A stretch of 28,616 bases of DNA. Origin: Methanomassiliicoccaceae archaeon UBA472 (GTDB lineage: Archaea; Thermoplasmatota; Thermoplasmata; Methanomassiliicoccales; UBA472). Made by a program: the position numbers and the translations under genes. Below, piece after piece: positions 7,014 through 14,345 of this stretch; within the stretch, counting starts at the first letter, position 1, and each line of letters starts with the position of its first letter. Location: the NCBI GenBank assembly GCA_002497075.1, contig DAML01000036.1, positions 47,488 to 76,103 on the forward strand. Direction: 5' to 3'. The notes under the pieces were generated by a model, which did not search any database, was not told where the DNA came from, and saw only the letters and a program-made list of their open reading frames with translations.

Positions 7014-8062
7014 CAGACGATTTCGATCCGATGAAGGGTGAGATGCTTCGCGTTATGGACGAGGAAGGGAACGTGGACGCCCGCCTGGTGCCGAAGTTGA
7101 GCGATGAGGTCCTTCTCAAAGCTTACCGCCACATGCTGCTTACGCGACTCGCTGACGACAAGGCGGTGAAGCTGCAGAGGCAAGGCCGGTTGGGAGCGTA
7201 TCCGCCCAGCAAGGGGCAGGAAGCCAGCCAGCTCGGCCCGGCCATGGCCCTGAAGGAGGGGGATTGGCTGGTCTGGGCCTTCCGGGAGATGGGGGCGCTG
7301 CTTTGGAAGGGCGCTCCCCTCCGAACACTATACCTTTACTGGATGGGGAACGAGCTCGGGAACGTTTATCCGGATGGCGTTCGCGTGACGCCCTCGGTGG
7401 TCCCGGTCGGCTCGCAGATACCGCACGCTGTCGGAATAGCCTACGCCAGCAAGCTGAGGGGGGAGAAGGACGTCACCCTCGCCTATTTCGGTGATGGCGC
7501 GACGTCCGAAGGTGAATTCCATGAGGGGCTGAACTTCGCTGGTGTCTTCCGAACGCCGAACGTGTTCGTATGCCAGAACAACCAGTTCGCCATATCGACC
7601 AGGCGCGCAAAGCAGAGCGCCTCGGCCACCCTGGCGCAGAAGGCCGTCGCTTACGGGTTCCCGGGGATACTGGTCGACGGGAACGACATCCTGGCCATGT
7701 ACGCCGCGGCCAAGGAGGCGGTCGATCGCGCCAGGAAGGGCAAGGGGCCCACGCTCATCGAATCCTACACCTACCGTCTGAGCGACCACACCACCTCGGA
7801 CGACTGGCGCAAATACCGCTCCAAGGAAGAGGTGGCCGAATGGGAGCGCAAGGACCCGCTGAAGAGGTTCAAGACATACCTGCTCTCCAAGGGCATCCTG
7901 AAGGACGAGGAGGTCATGGTCAAGGAGCTGGCCGATATCGTGGAGAAGGCGGCCGCCGAGGCGGAGGCGACGCCCGCGCCCAGCCGTTCGGACGTGTTCG
8001 CGCACACCTACGCCGAGATGCCTCCTTACCTCAAGGGACAACTGGGAGGCGGCGGCAAATGA
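7007..8062 (+). CDS. pdhA: 2-oxoacid dehydrogenase E1 component, alpha subunit
   Basis: A 351-residue thiamine-diphosphate-dependent E1-alpha, the decarboxylating half-subunit of pyruvate or branched-chain 2-oxoacid dehydrogenase. The ThDP/Mg motif GDGATSEGEFHEGLNFAG (about residues 163-180) and the following VCQNNQFAIS are complete. The phosphorylation-loop-like YRLSDHTTSDD and the N-terminal MLLTRLADDKAVKLQRQG are standard. The Thermoplasma acidophilum homologues form an active complex with a preference for branched-chain 2-oxo acids, so the name pdh is only a convention here. It overlaps lipA upstream and E1-beta downstream. Confidence 0.93.
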   Translation: MLTDDFDPMKGEMLRVMDEEGNVDARLVPKLSDEVLLKAYRHMLLTRLADDKAVKLQRQGRLGAYPPSKGQEASQLGPAMALKEGDWLVWAFREMGALLWKGAPLRTLYLYWMGNELGNVYPDGVRVTPSVVPVGSQIPHAVGIAYASKLRGEKDVTLAYFGDGATSEGEFHEGLNFAGVFRTPNVFVCQNNQFAISTRRAKQSASATLAQKAVAYGFPGILVDGNDILAMYAAAKEAVDRARKGKGPTLIESYTYRLSDHTTSDDWRKYRSKEEVAEWERKDPLKRFKTYLLSKGILKDEEVMVKELADIVEKAAAEAEATPAPSRSDVFAHTYAEMPPYLKGQLGGGGK

Positions 8063-9024
8063 TGATGAACATGGTTCAGGCGATAAATTCCGCGCTGGCG
8101 ATGGAGATGGAGCGCGACCCGTCCGTGGTCATCCTGGGAGAGGATGTCGGCGTTGACGGGGGGGTGTTCCGGCTGACGGACGGCCTGCTAGAGAAGTTCG
8201 GCGAGGCCAGGGTCATCGATACCCCTCTGGCGGAAGCGGGCATCGCCGGTATGGCCATCGGCATGGCCTTGAACGGGCTCAGGCCGGTGGCCGAGGCCCA
8301 GTTCATGGGCTTCTCGTACCTTACGCTCAATCAGATGATCAATCACGCCGCCCGGATGCGTAACCGGACCAGGGGCAAGATGACCGTGCCTATGGTGCTG
8401 CGCATGCCTTACGGTGCTGGCGTTAAAGCGTTGGAGCACCACTCGGAGAGCACGGAGGTGCTGTACGCGCAGATACCGGGGCTGAAGGTGGTCTTTCCCT
8501 CCACGCCATTGGAGGCGAAGGGATTGCTCACCTCGGCCATACGCGACCCGGACCCGGTCATATTCCTGGAGCCGACCCGGTCATACCGCATGCTGAAGGA
8601 GGAGGTGCCCGACGGCGAGTACCTGGTGCCTTTGGGAAAAGCGAGAACGGTGCAGGAAGGGGACGATGTCACGGTGGTCGGATGGGGGGCGATGATACCG
8701 TTGATACAAAGAGCGGTGGCCGACCTGCAGGCTTCCGTGGAGATCATCGACCTGCGCACCATATCGCCCATGGACTCCGAGACGGTCGTTGCCTCGGTCG
8801 AACGCACAGGAAGGGCGGTCGTGGTTCACGAGGCCCCGCGCTCGTTCGGTCCTGGCGCGGAGATCGCCTCTCGCATCTATGAGGGGGCGATCCTGAAGCT
8901 GGAGGCTCCCGTGGAGCGCGTGACCGCTCCGGATATCACGGTCCCATTGCCGAAGGGCGAGGACCATTACTACGTGAACGAGCAGATGATAAGAGATGGG
9001 ATCGAACGAACGCTGAGGTTCTAG
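8059..9024 (+). CDS. pdhB: 2-oxoacid dehydrogenase E1 component, beta subunit
   Basis: A 321-residue E1-beta with the expected ILGEDVG near the N-terminus, TPLAEAGIAGMAIGMA, the EAQFMGFSYLTLNQ segment, and the C-terminal transketolase domain with IDLRTISPMD and VVHEAPRSFGPGAEIA. It pairs with E1-alpha to form the alpha2beta2 decarboxylase. The reading frame is open far upstream, but the ATG at 8059 overlaps the E1-alpha stop (ATGATG) and has GGGAGG at 8044-8049. Two further in-frame ATGs follow at once. The stop is UAG at 9022-9024, uncommon in this window, and the E2 gene follows in the same frame. Confidence 0.93.
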   Translation: MMMNMVQAINSALAMEMERDPSVVILGEDVGVDGGVFRLTDGLLEKFGEARVIDTPLAEAGIAGMAIGMALNGLRPVAEAQFMGFSYLTLNQMINHAARMRNRTRGKMTVPMVLRMPYGAGVKALEHHSESTEVLYAQIPGLKVVFPSTPLEAKGLLTSAIRDPDPVIFLEPTRSYRMLKEEVPDGEYLVPLGKARTVQEGDDVTVVGWGAMIPLIQRAVADLQASVEIIDLRTISPMDSETVVASVERTGRAVVVHEAPRSFGPGAEIASRIYEGAILKLEAPVERVTAPDITVPLPKGEDHYYVNEQMIRDGIERTLRF

Positions 9025-9033
9025 GTGGTCATG

Positions 9034-10266
9034 ATGGCAACGGAATTTAAGTTCCCCGATCTGGGAGAGGGAATAGCGGAAGGGGAGGTCAAGAAGTGGC
9101 TGGTAAAGGTGGGTGACACCGTTACCAAGGACCAATCCATTGCCGAAGTGGAGACGGACAAGGCGGTGGTGGAGATACCGTCACCGGTGGCCGGCAAGGT
9201 ATTGCGCCTCGATCATAAAGAGGGAGAACTGGTCCAAGTGGGAGAGGTGTTGGCGGTCATCGGGGAGGACGACGAGATCGCGCAAACGCCGGTCGTGCCT
9301 GCGGCTACGGAAGAGGAGCGGCCGCCATCCGTATCGGTCGTGGGTGAGCTTCCCCGGGAGGAGGTGGTGGTGACCTCGGCCACTCAGAAACGCTCCCCCA
9401 GGGACGTTAGCGCCATGCCGGCCGTGCGCAAAGCGGCCCGGGACAAGGACGTCGATGTCACCGCTGTGAAGGCCACCGGACCTAGCGGCCAGGTGCTGGA
9501 ATCGGACCTCGGAACGAAACAGAGCGTGAAGACCGTCCCGAAGTTCGACATCTACGGATACGTGGACCGGGTACCGATCCGCGGAATTAGGAGAACGACC
9601 GCCAAGAGGATGCTGGAATCTCAGCAGCGGACAGCGGCGGTCACCAGCATGGAACAGGCGGACGTGACGCGATTGGTAGGGATGCGGGAAAGGTTGAAGG
9701 CCGTGATGAAGGAGCAGAAAGGGGTGAACCTGACCTACATGCCGTTCATCGTCACCGCCATCGTCAGGGCGCTCAAGCTGCATCCGCTCCTGAACTCCAT
9801 GATCGACGACGAGCGCGAGGAGCTGGTCATAAAGAAGTACTACAACATCGGAGTTGCGGTAGCGATAGACGACGGGCTGATGGTACCGGTGATCAAGGCC
9901 GCCGACCAGAAATCCTTATGGGAGCTCGCGGAGGAGATAGCTATGCTGGCGAAGACGGCCCAGGAGCGCAAGATCGACCTGGCCGATCTGAAAGGAGGTA
10001 CTTTCAGCATCACCAACTACGGCGTTTTCGGCGGTACTTACGGAACGCCCATAATCAACTACCCGGAGACGGCGATACTTGGTATCGGCAGGATACTGGA
10101 CGCCCCGCTGGTAGTCGACGGAACGATGAAGGTGCGCAAGGTCCTGCCTTTGTCGCTAACTTTCGACCATCGCGCCTACGATGGTGCGGTCGCAGCCAAG
10201 TTCCTGCGCGACCTGGTGCGATTGCTGGAGAACCCGGAGGAACTGCTGCTCGATCTGGATGGATGA
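9034..10266 (+). CDS. pdhC: 2-oxoacid dehydrogenase E2, dihydrolipoamide acyltransferase
   Basis: A 410-residue E2 core. It has one N-terminal lipoyl domain with the acceptor lysine in ETDKAVVEIPSP (Lys43), an Ala/Pro/charged linker (about 80-125), a peripheral-subunit-binding domain around SAMPAVRKAARDKDVDVTAV, a second linker and the catalytic domain from about residue 180. The active-site TFDHRAYDG motif gives the catalytic His and Asp. I prefer the ATG at 9034 to the ones at 9025 (GTG) and 9031 because GGTGG (9024-9028) then has a normal spacing. It ends exactly one base before the convergent lplA gene. No E3 gene follows. Confidence 0.93.
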   Translation: MATEFKFPDLGEGIAEGEVKKWLVKVGDTVTKDQSIAEVETDKAVVEIPSPVAGKVLRLDHKEGELVQVGEVLAVIGEDDEIAQTPVVPAATEEERPPSVSVVGELPREEVVVTSATQKRSPRDVSAMPAVRKAARDKDVDVTAVKATGPSGQVLESDLGTKQSVKTVPKFDIYGYVDRVPIRGIRRTTAKRMLESQQRTAAVTSMEQADVTRLVGMRERLKAVMKEQKGVNLTYMPFIVTAIVRALKLHPLLNSMIDDEREELVIKKYYNIGVAVAIDDGLMVPVIKAADQKSLWELAEEIAMLAKTAQERKIDLADLKGGTFSITNYGVFGGTYGTPIINYPETAILGIGRILDAPLVVDGTMKVRKVLPLSLTFDHRAYDGAVAAKFLRDLVRLLENPEELLLDLDG

Positions 10267-11016
10267 TCAGCGCTCGAAGGTCCATTCAGCGTTCCCGTAG
10301 CGCATCTTGGCTATGATCTCCGCCCTTGTCAGTTCGTCCGCCGTTATGTCACCAGCGTACCATTCCCGGTTCATTATGAAGGAATTGGCCATGGCCGCCG
10401 CGACGTATTCCCAGGGGACCTTCTTTTGCTCCCTGATGCTGGTAACGCGTTCCGCCGGGTCACCGAGAAAATGGGAATCGAGCTTGTCCTTCGGTACCTT
10501 CAGCACGGAGAACATCTTGATCCTGTCAAGTTCGTAGATCAGCGTGCCATGCTGGACAAAAATGCCTTTGCGACGGGACTGGGCGCTGCCGCTTATCTTC
10601 TTTCCGTCCACCAGCACGTCGTTTATCGGTTCGAACGTTCCATCTATGCCTAGGAACTTGAGGGCGTTGACGATCCAGCCGCCTATCTCCCGATAAGCGT
10701 CGTTGATATCGGCGGGCATCATGTCCTCCGGGCAGATGACGCTGTAGGTCATCTCCTGATCGTGGAAGACGGCCCCGCCGCCAGTGCTGCGGCGCACCAC
10801 ATCGACGCCTAGCCTCTTGCAGCTCTCCATGTCCACAACCTCATTCAGCTTCTGGAAGCGGCCTATGCTCACCGCTGCCGGCTCCCAGCCGTAGAATCGC
10901 ATCGTCGGCCCGGCCACCCGGAACGCCATCGCTTCCGCGATAGCTTCGTCCAAAGCCATGTTGTAGGCGGCGCTGGCCTTCTCGTACCGAAGTACGCGCC
11001 ATCTCTTTCTCAGCAT
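10267..11016 (-). CDS. lplA: Lipoate-protein ligase A, catalytic subunit
   Basis: A 249-residue LplA catalytic domain that activates lipoate with ATP and transfers it to the lipoyl-domain lysine. The lipoate-binding motif RRSTGGGAVFHD (75-86) and the GKKISGSAQ motif with the catalytic Lys140 are intact, as is the later QHGTLI. The domain ends without the C-terminal accessory domain of bacterial LplA. That domain is encoded by the separate upstream gene lplB, the same split known from Thermoplasma acidophilum. The start overlaps the end of lplB by 7 nt. It converges on the E2 gene with no spacer. Confidence 0.93.
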   Translation of the reverse strand: MLRKRWRVLRYEKASAAYNMALDEAIAEAMAFRVAGPTMRFYGWEPAAVSIGRFQKLNEVVDMESCKRLGVDVVRRSTGGGAVFHDQEMTYSVICPEDMMPADINDAYREIGGWIVNALKFLGIDGTFEPINDVLVDGKKISGSAQSRRKGIFVQHGTLIYELDRIKMFSVLKVPKDKLDSHFLGDPAERVTSIREQKKVPWEYVAAAMANSFIMNREWYAGDITADELTRAEIIAKMRYGNAEWTFER

Positions 11017-11285
11017 TTCAATCCCCTCAGCAGAAAGGCCAGGTCCGACGGGCCGAACCCCACCGCTCGTAACTTGTTCTTTTTAAGGTAGTCAGCAATT
11101 ACGCCCTCGGGGTCGTCGGACCTCCAGACCTTCTCCTCGACCAGGAAGGACTCCAGGCGCTCCAGCCCTTCCTCTGGGTAAAAGAAGAAGTCGCCGCTGA
11201 TCATCATCCTGACAACATCATCGCCCTGGCACTCGAAGTCCAAGGACAGGGTCTTTCCCCCGGCGACCCTGATCCATCTCTCCAC
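11010..11285 (-). CDS. lplB: Lipoate-protein ligase accessory subunit LplB
   Basis: A 91-residue stand-alone version of the C-terminal domain of lipoate ligase. Features are a GGKTLSLDFE strand, ISGDFFFYPEEGLERLESFL and a helical LLRGLKC tail. In T. acidophilum the equivalent small protein is required for the adenylation step by LplA. The start is a GTG at 11285-11283, five bases after the TGA of the previous gene, with GGGGTGAG as ribosome site. A longer ATG-initiated reading to 11381 overlaps the upstream gene and has no family-like sequence, so I rejected it. Confidence 0.85.
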   Translation of the reverse strand: MERWIRVAGGKTLSLDFECQGDDVVRMMISGDFFFYPEEGLERLESFLVEEKVWRSDDPEGVIADYLKKNKLRAVGFGPSDLAFLLRGLKC

Positions 11286-11289
11286 CGGC

Positions 11290-11574
11290 TCACCCCTTGG
11301 CCCAGGCCACGAGCTTGGCCATGTCGATGCGGCCGCATATGGCCTTGCCGGTGACCTCGTTGTAGAATGCAGGAACTCCAAGATCTCCGCCGCAGGCCGG
11401 CGCGATGGTATCGGCGAACGTGCGCATCAGCTTGGCGTTCTCCTCGTTGTGCCAGACCTCGAGCCTTTCCAGCTTTATCCCCGTCTCCGCCTCGAACTGG
11501 TCAACCACCGGCGCCAGCTTGCGGCAGTGAGGGCACTCCCTTCCATGGAACCATATCAATCTTTTCTCGCTCAT
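11290..11574 (-). CDS. Thioredoxin/glutaredoxin-like protein with CPHC
   Basis: A 94-residue thioredoxin-fold protein. RLIWFHGRECPHCRKLAP gives the active site CPHC (residues about 15-18), the dithiol motif also seen in DsbA-type proteins. LGVPAFYNE provides the cis-proline. Two further cysteines (APACGG and AICG) could form a second pair. The ATG at 11574 overlaps the TGA of the FTR-like gene (ATGA), so the FTR-like protein is a likely partner that keeps it reduced. Cytoplasmic: no signal sequence. An in-frame longer start at 11610 lies inside the upstream gene and is unlikely. Confidence 0.82.
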   Translation of the reverse strand: MSEKRLIWFHGRECPHCRKLAPVVDQFEAETGIKLERLEVWHNEENAKLMRTFADTIAPACGGDLGVPAFYNEVTGKAICGRIDMAKLVAWAKG

Positions 11575-12002
11575 TGCGCATCCCTCTTGACGAAAAGCCC
11601 GCACCAGCACTCGCCTTCCTCCTTGAAGGTCGGCTGCCTGATGAAGTTACACGGACATATGAGATCCAGGTCCTTGCCGCGATCGCCGGTGGTGATGCGG
11701 CAGGGGCAATAGCGCTGCCCTTTCCCCTTGAGGTTCTCCAGGACCCCTTTGGATAGCAGCTCGACCTCGTCCGCCTTGTCCGTAAGCTTGATCGTCGGGC
11801 TCTGGTCTGAGAACTGCCTCCAGGCCGCCACCACCTTGGTCTGGTCGTCCAGGGTGGCTTGGTCCTTGCCGATGACCTCCAACGCCTCACCGAGGTCCGA
11901 GAGCACGAACGCGTTCCTCGCTCCGCAGGTAGGACACACTTCCGGGGGCTTGTTCCCGAGGTGTATGTCATTACAGACGTGGCATCTCCAAAGCTTCTTC
12001 AT
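11571..12002 (-). CDS. Rubredoxin-ferredoxin:thioredoxin reductase catalytic subunit fusion
   Basis: A 143-residue two-domain redox protein. The N-terminus is a rubredoxin-like iron site with Cys7-x2-Cys10 and Cys23-x2-Cys26. The C-terminus is an FTR-beta domain with the six cysteines CPC (99/101), CPC (116/118) and CWC (132/134), which hold a 4Fe-4S cluster and an adjacent redox disulfide. Such proteins pass single electrons from ferredoxin to thioredoxin-like disulfides. The plant/cyanobacterial enzyme has His between the last two cysteines (CHC); here it is Trp. Rubredoxin-fused forms are known from archaea as ferredoxin:disulfide reductases. First gene of the lplA operon, with its own TATA box. 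Confidence 0.87.
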   Translation of the reverse strand: MKKLWRCHVCNDIHLGNKPPEVCPTCGARNAFVLSDLGEALEVIGKDQATLDDQTKVVAAWRQFSDQSPTIKLTDKADEVELLSKGVLENLKGKGQRYCPCRITTGDRGKDLDLICPCNFIRQPTFKEEGECWCGLFVKRDAQ

Positions 12003-12030
12003 GCTATCATGGTGGCATACGGTGGCCCGG

Positions 12031-12038
12031 AAATAAAA
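12031..12038 (-). promoter_or_regulatory. TATA box of redox-lipoate ligase operon
   Basis: The minus strand reads TTTTATTT, about 32 bp before the ATG at 12002, giving a leader of only a few bases. It lies in the 46-bp gap after the nitroreductase stop. Confidence 0.5.
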
Positions 12039-12048
12039 TGATTGAGGT

Positions 12049-12555
12049 TCACCACTTCTCGTGATGAACCCTGTCCTCGTCGTAGCGGTCGATGAGCTTG
12101 CGCTCCTCGGCGGGATGGCCGAAAGGCACTAGCGAGAACGGAACAACGTTATCGGGAAGGCATGCGAGCTTCCGCAGTCCGTTGACCCGTTCCTCGATGG
12201 GGTAGATCCCCAGCCAGACCGCGCCTAGGTCCAGCTGTACCGCCATGATCAGGATGTTCTCCGTTGCGGCGGAGCAGTCCTGCACCCAGAAACCAGGATA
12301 CTTCTCAAGCGATGGATCGCCGCACACCAGTATCGCCCCGGCGCACTCCTTGAGCATCTTGGCGTAAGGGTGGAACTCCATGATCCCTTCCAGCGTCCGG
12401 CGGTCCCTGATGACCAAGAAGTGCCACGGCCGCTCGTTGCCGGCGGAGGGGGCGGACATCCCGGCCTCCAGAAGTTTTCTCACATCCTTCTCCTCCACGC
12501 CCTGCGCTGTAAAGCGCCGGACGCTCCTTCTTTTAAGGATAGGGTCCTTCCTCAT
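12049..12555 (-). CDS. Nitroreductase family protein
   Basis: A 168-residue FMN-dependent oxidoreductase of the nitroreductase fold. The N-terminal RRSVRRFTAQGVEEKDVRKLLEAGMSAPSAGNERPWHFLVI block is diagnostic: the RRSVR arginines contact FMN phosphate and SAPSAGNERPW lines the flavin. A central AATENILIMAVQLDLGAVW helix and a C-terminal VPFGHPAEE complete the family pattern. The substrate in vivo is unknown: quinones, nitro compounds or flavin are typical. It has a separate promoter from the operon downstream and is divergent from the MarC-type gene. Confidence 0.9.
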   Translation of the reverse strand: MRKDPILKRRSVRRFTAQGVEEKDVRKLLEAGMSAPSAGNERPWHFLVIRDRRTLEGIMEFHPYAKMLKECAGAILVCGDPSLEKYPGFWVQDCSAATENILIMAVQLDLGAVWLGIYPIEERVNGLRKLACLPDNVVPFSLVPFGHPAEERKLIDRYDEDRVHHEKW

Positions 12556-12581
12556 CGATGTTCCTAGGAAGCCCGGCAGAG

Positions 12582-12616
12582 ATATAATTATCGAGGTGGT
12601 GCGAAAAATGGATATT
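12582..12616. promoter_or_regulatory. Divergent promoters, nitroreductase and marC
   Basis: ATATAATTA at 12582-12590 is centred about 30 bp before the nitroreductase ATG on the minus strand. GGATATTA at 12609-12616 is about 26 bp before the marC ATG on the plus strand. Both genes would give leaderless or nearly leaderless mRNAs. Confidence 0.5.
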
Positions 12617-12638
12617 AGGCCTCCGGTTACGTAGCATC

Positions 12639-13256
12639 ATGCCGGGTTTCGAAGAGCTGATTTACGCCACGACGTTGCTATTCTTCATCTTCGACCCGTT
12701 CGCCACCGTTCCGATGTTCATAACCCTGACCAGGGACCAGACGCAGAAGGAGCAGATGGTCAGCGCCAACAAGGCAGTGCTGGTGGCCGGCATACTCTTC
12801 GTCATCTTCGCCCTCATCGGCACGGAACTGCTGGCGTTGTTCAGCATCTCCGTGGACGCCTTCCGCATCGCCGGTGGGATAATCCTGCTCCTGATGGCCA
12901 TGGAGATAATCTTCTCCCTGCAGTTAAGCAAGAAGGAGGAGACCAGCGTGGCCTGGGTGATCATCGCCACCCCGTTGCTCAGCGGTCCGGGAGTGATCAC
13001 CACCGCCATCCTGCTGGTCCACCTGTATGGCCACTTCACTGTGCTGATAGCCGGAGTGATCAGCTTGGCCATAACCTGGGGCATCATGCGCAACTCCCTG
13101 ATCATTTCCCAGAAGGTCGGGAACAACGCCATCGACGTGTTCTCCAAGATCATCGGGATGCTGCTGGCGGCCATGGCCGTAGAGTTCATCATGCGCGGTT
13201 CGATGGACTACGTTATGCACAGCCTGAACCTGGGCCTCACGTTTCTCCCGCTGTGA
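12639..13256 (+). CDS. marC: MarC/UPF0056 family membrane protein
   Basis: A 205-residue integral membrane protein with about six hydrophobic helices. Family landmarks are the FFIFDPFATVPMFITLT motif after the first helix, the FRIAGGIILLLMAMEI helix, ATPLLSGPGVITTAI, and the C-terminal KIIGMLLAAMAVEFIMRG. MarC proteins are multi-pass proteins of uncertain function; the early link to antibiotic resistance in E. coli was not upheld. The ATG at 12639 lies 26 bp after a TATA-like box. It stands alone. Confidence 0.9.
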   Translation: MPGFEELIYATTLLFFIFDPFATVPMFITLTRDQTQKEQMVSANKAVLVAGILFVIFALIGTELLALFSISVDAFRIAGGIILLLMAMEIIFSLQLSKKEETSVAWVIIATPLLSGPGVITTAILLVHLYGHFTVLIAGVISLAITWGIMRNSLIISQKVGNNAIDVFSKIIGMLLAAMAVEFIMRGSMDYVMHSLNLGLTFLPL

Positions 13257-13270
13257 TACGTTTATGCAAA

Positions 13271-13280
13271 GTTTTTTATC
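13271..13280 (+). promoter_or_regulatory. TATA-like box of small CxxC gene
   Basis: GTTTTTTATC is centred about 30 bp before the ATG at 13307, just after the marC stop, so this gene starts a new transcript that probably runs through 14729. Confidence 0.5.
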
Positions 13281-13306
13281 ATTCGCGCACAAACGAGGTC
13301 CTAGGT

Positions 13307-13573
13307 ATGCCTATGGCCGACTGCAAGAAATGCGACAGCAGCCTCGACGCGATCCAACTGGACGAGACCCCCAAGCTATTGGTCAAGGGAAGGGAGATCG
13401 GGATCAACGCCCTGGACGACATAATGAAGGACGTCCGGTCCCGCGGCCTTCAGGAGCCTGAGCTGGGAACGGCCTTGGTGAACGAGGTCAAGCGCCTGGA
13501 CTACGTCCCGCCGTCGATGGAGAAGGACTACCGGGCCGCGCTGTTGCAGGACTATCAGCGCCGCTTCGGCTGA
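13307..13573 (+). CDS. Conserved small archaeal protein with CxxC
   Basis: An 88-residue protein. An N-terminal CKKC pair is followed by a KLLVKGREIGINALDDIMKDV segment and a C-terminal YVPPSMEKDYRAALLQDYQ helix. I recall a small methanogen family with this layout, a CxxC pair then a ligand-like strand and a YxPxSxxxxYxxALLxxY tail. It is sometimes auto-named 'NAC family transcription factor', a label I would not trust. The cysteine pair could bind metal or be redox active, but a second pair is missing. A longer in-frame start at 13253 overlaps marC; the ATG at 13307 fits the TATA-like box. Confidence 0.7.
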   Translation: MPMADCKKCDSSLDAIQLDETPKLLVKGREIGINALDDIMKDVRSRGLQEPELGTALVNEVKRLDYVPPSMEKDYRAALLQDYQRRFG

Positions 13574-13607
13574 AACTTGTTCCTAATTCCGAATTTCAAG
13601 TGATCAC

Positions 13608-14339
13608 ATGACGAAATGCACCATTTGCAACAGCGACGAGAAACCGGCCAGGACCGGAACGGTGAGGATGACCGCCATATCCGAGGGAACGGACCTAAGG
13701 TTGGAGATCAACGAGGCGCACCTCCGGGTGTTGGACATGTCGGTTCATCTTCTCGGATACGTCAACGCCTACCGCGCCCTCTCGGAGCTTCCCGATTACC
13801 TTGGCAGAAGACGGAGCAGATATGCCATGGTCCTGATCATGCTGGACCAGCTCGGGCCGCTCATGGAGCTGATGAAGGAGTGCGAGCGCGGGATCACCGA
13901 GCACTCCGCGGAAGTGTCCATAGACGGATTCTTCTCACCGCAGAACCGGCAGGAACGTGTGGAGCGGGTACTGGACGAGATAGGCAAATCGGAAGTGCTG
14001 TTCCTGAAGGTGAAGAAGAACCTGGGACGCGAACCGTCATCCATCGATTTCTCGGCCTTCAAGGACCAGTTCCGCCGTACCGATGGCAACATGTTCCCCA
14101 CGGTGGAGAAGGTCCTGCGATACGATTGGGGCTGCCATTGCGACGATATACCTAGTGATGAGCAGATCGAGATGCTGTTCATGGCCATCGAGCTTACCGT
14201 ACGGGGAGCGGCAGAGTTCAGCCACCAATGGGCCACGGCCAACGAATACGACATCGACTTCCGGCTGGAGACCCGCTACTGCAAGGACGGGGTGGACAAG
14301 CGCAAGGAAAAGGGTTATTGGGTCAAGACGCCCCTATGA
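13608..14339 (+). CDS. Uncharacterised protein, CxxC at N-terminus
   Basis: A 243-residue soluble protein that I do not recognise. It starts CTICNSDEK, half of a zinc-knuckle, then is mostly alpha-helical and charged. A WGCHCDD segment near residue 182 could supply two more cysteines to complete a metal site. The middle has amphipathic helices around residues 70-130. AGTGATC at 13599-13605 before the ATG complements the 3' end of archaeal 16S rRNA. It is 34 nt after the small CxxC gene and 6 nt before a thioredoxin-like gene, so the three probably form one transcript with a thiol or metal theme. Confidence 0.65.
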   Translation: MTKCTICNSDEKPARTGTVRMTAISEGTDLRLEINEAHLRVLDMSVHLLGYVNAYRALSELPDYLGRRRSRYAMVLIMLDQLGPLMELMKECERGITEHSAEVSIDGFFSPQNRQERVERVLDEIGKSEVLFLKVKKNLGREPSSIDFSAFKDQFRRTDGNMFPTVEKVLRYDWGCHCDDIPSDEQIEMLFMAIELTVRGAAEFSHQWATANEYDIDFRLETRYCKDGVDKRKEKGYWVKTPL

Positions 14340-14345
14340 GATGAC

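Noticed and set aside
7570..8058. Long in-frame extension upstream of E1-beta
   Set aside because: It lies inside E1-alpha in another frame and has low-complexity Arg/Gly/His sequence; the overlap start at 8059 has a ribosome site.
11286..11381. ATG-initiated extension of LplB
   Set aside because: It covers the upstream thioredoxin-like gene in another frame and has no LplB-like sequence; GTG at 11285 fits position and length.
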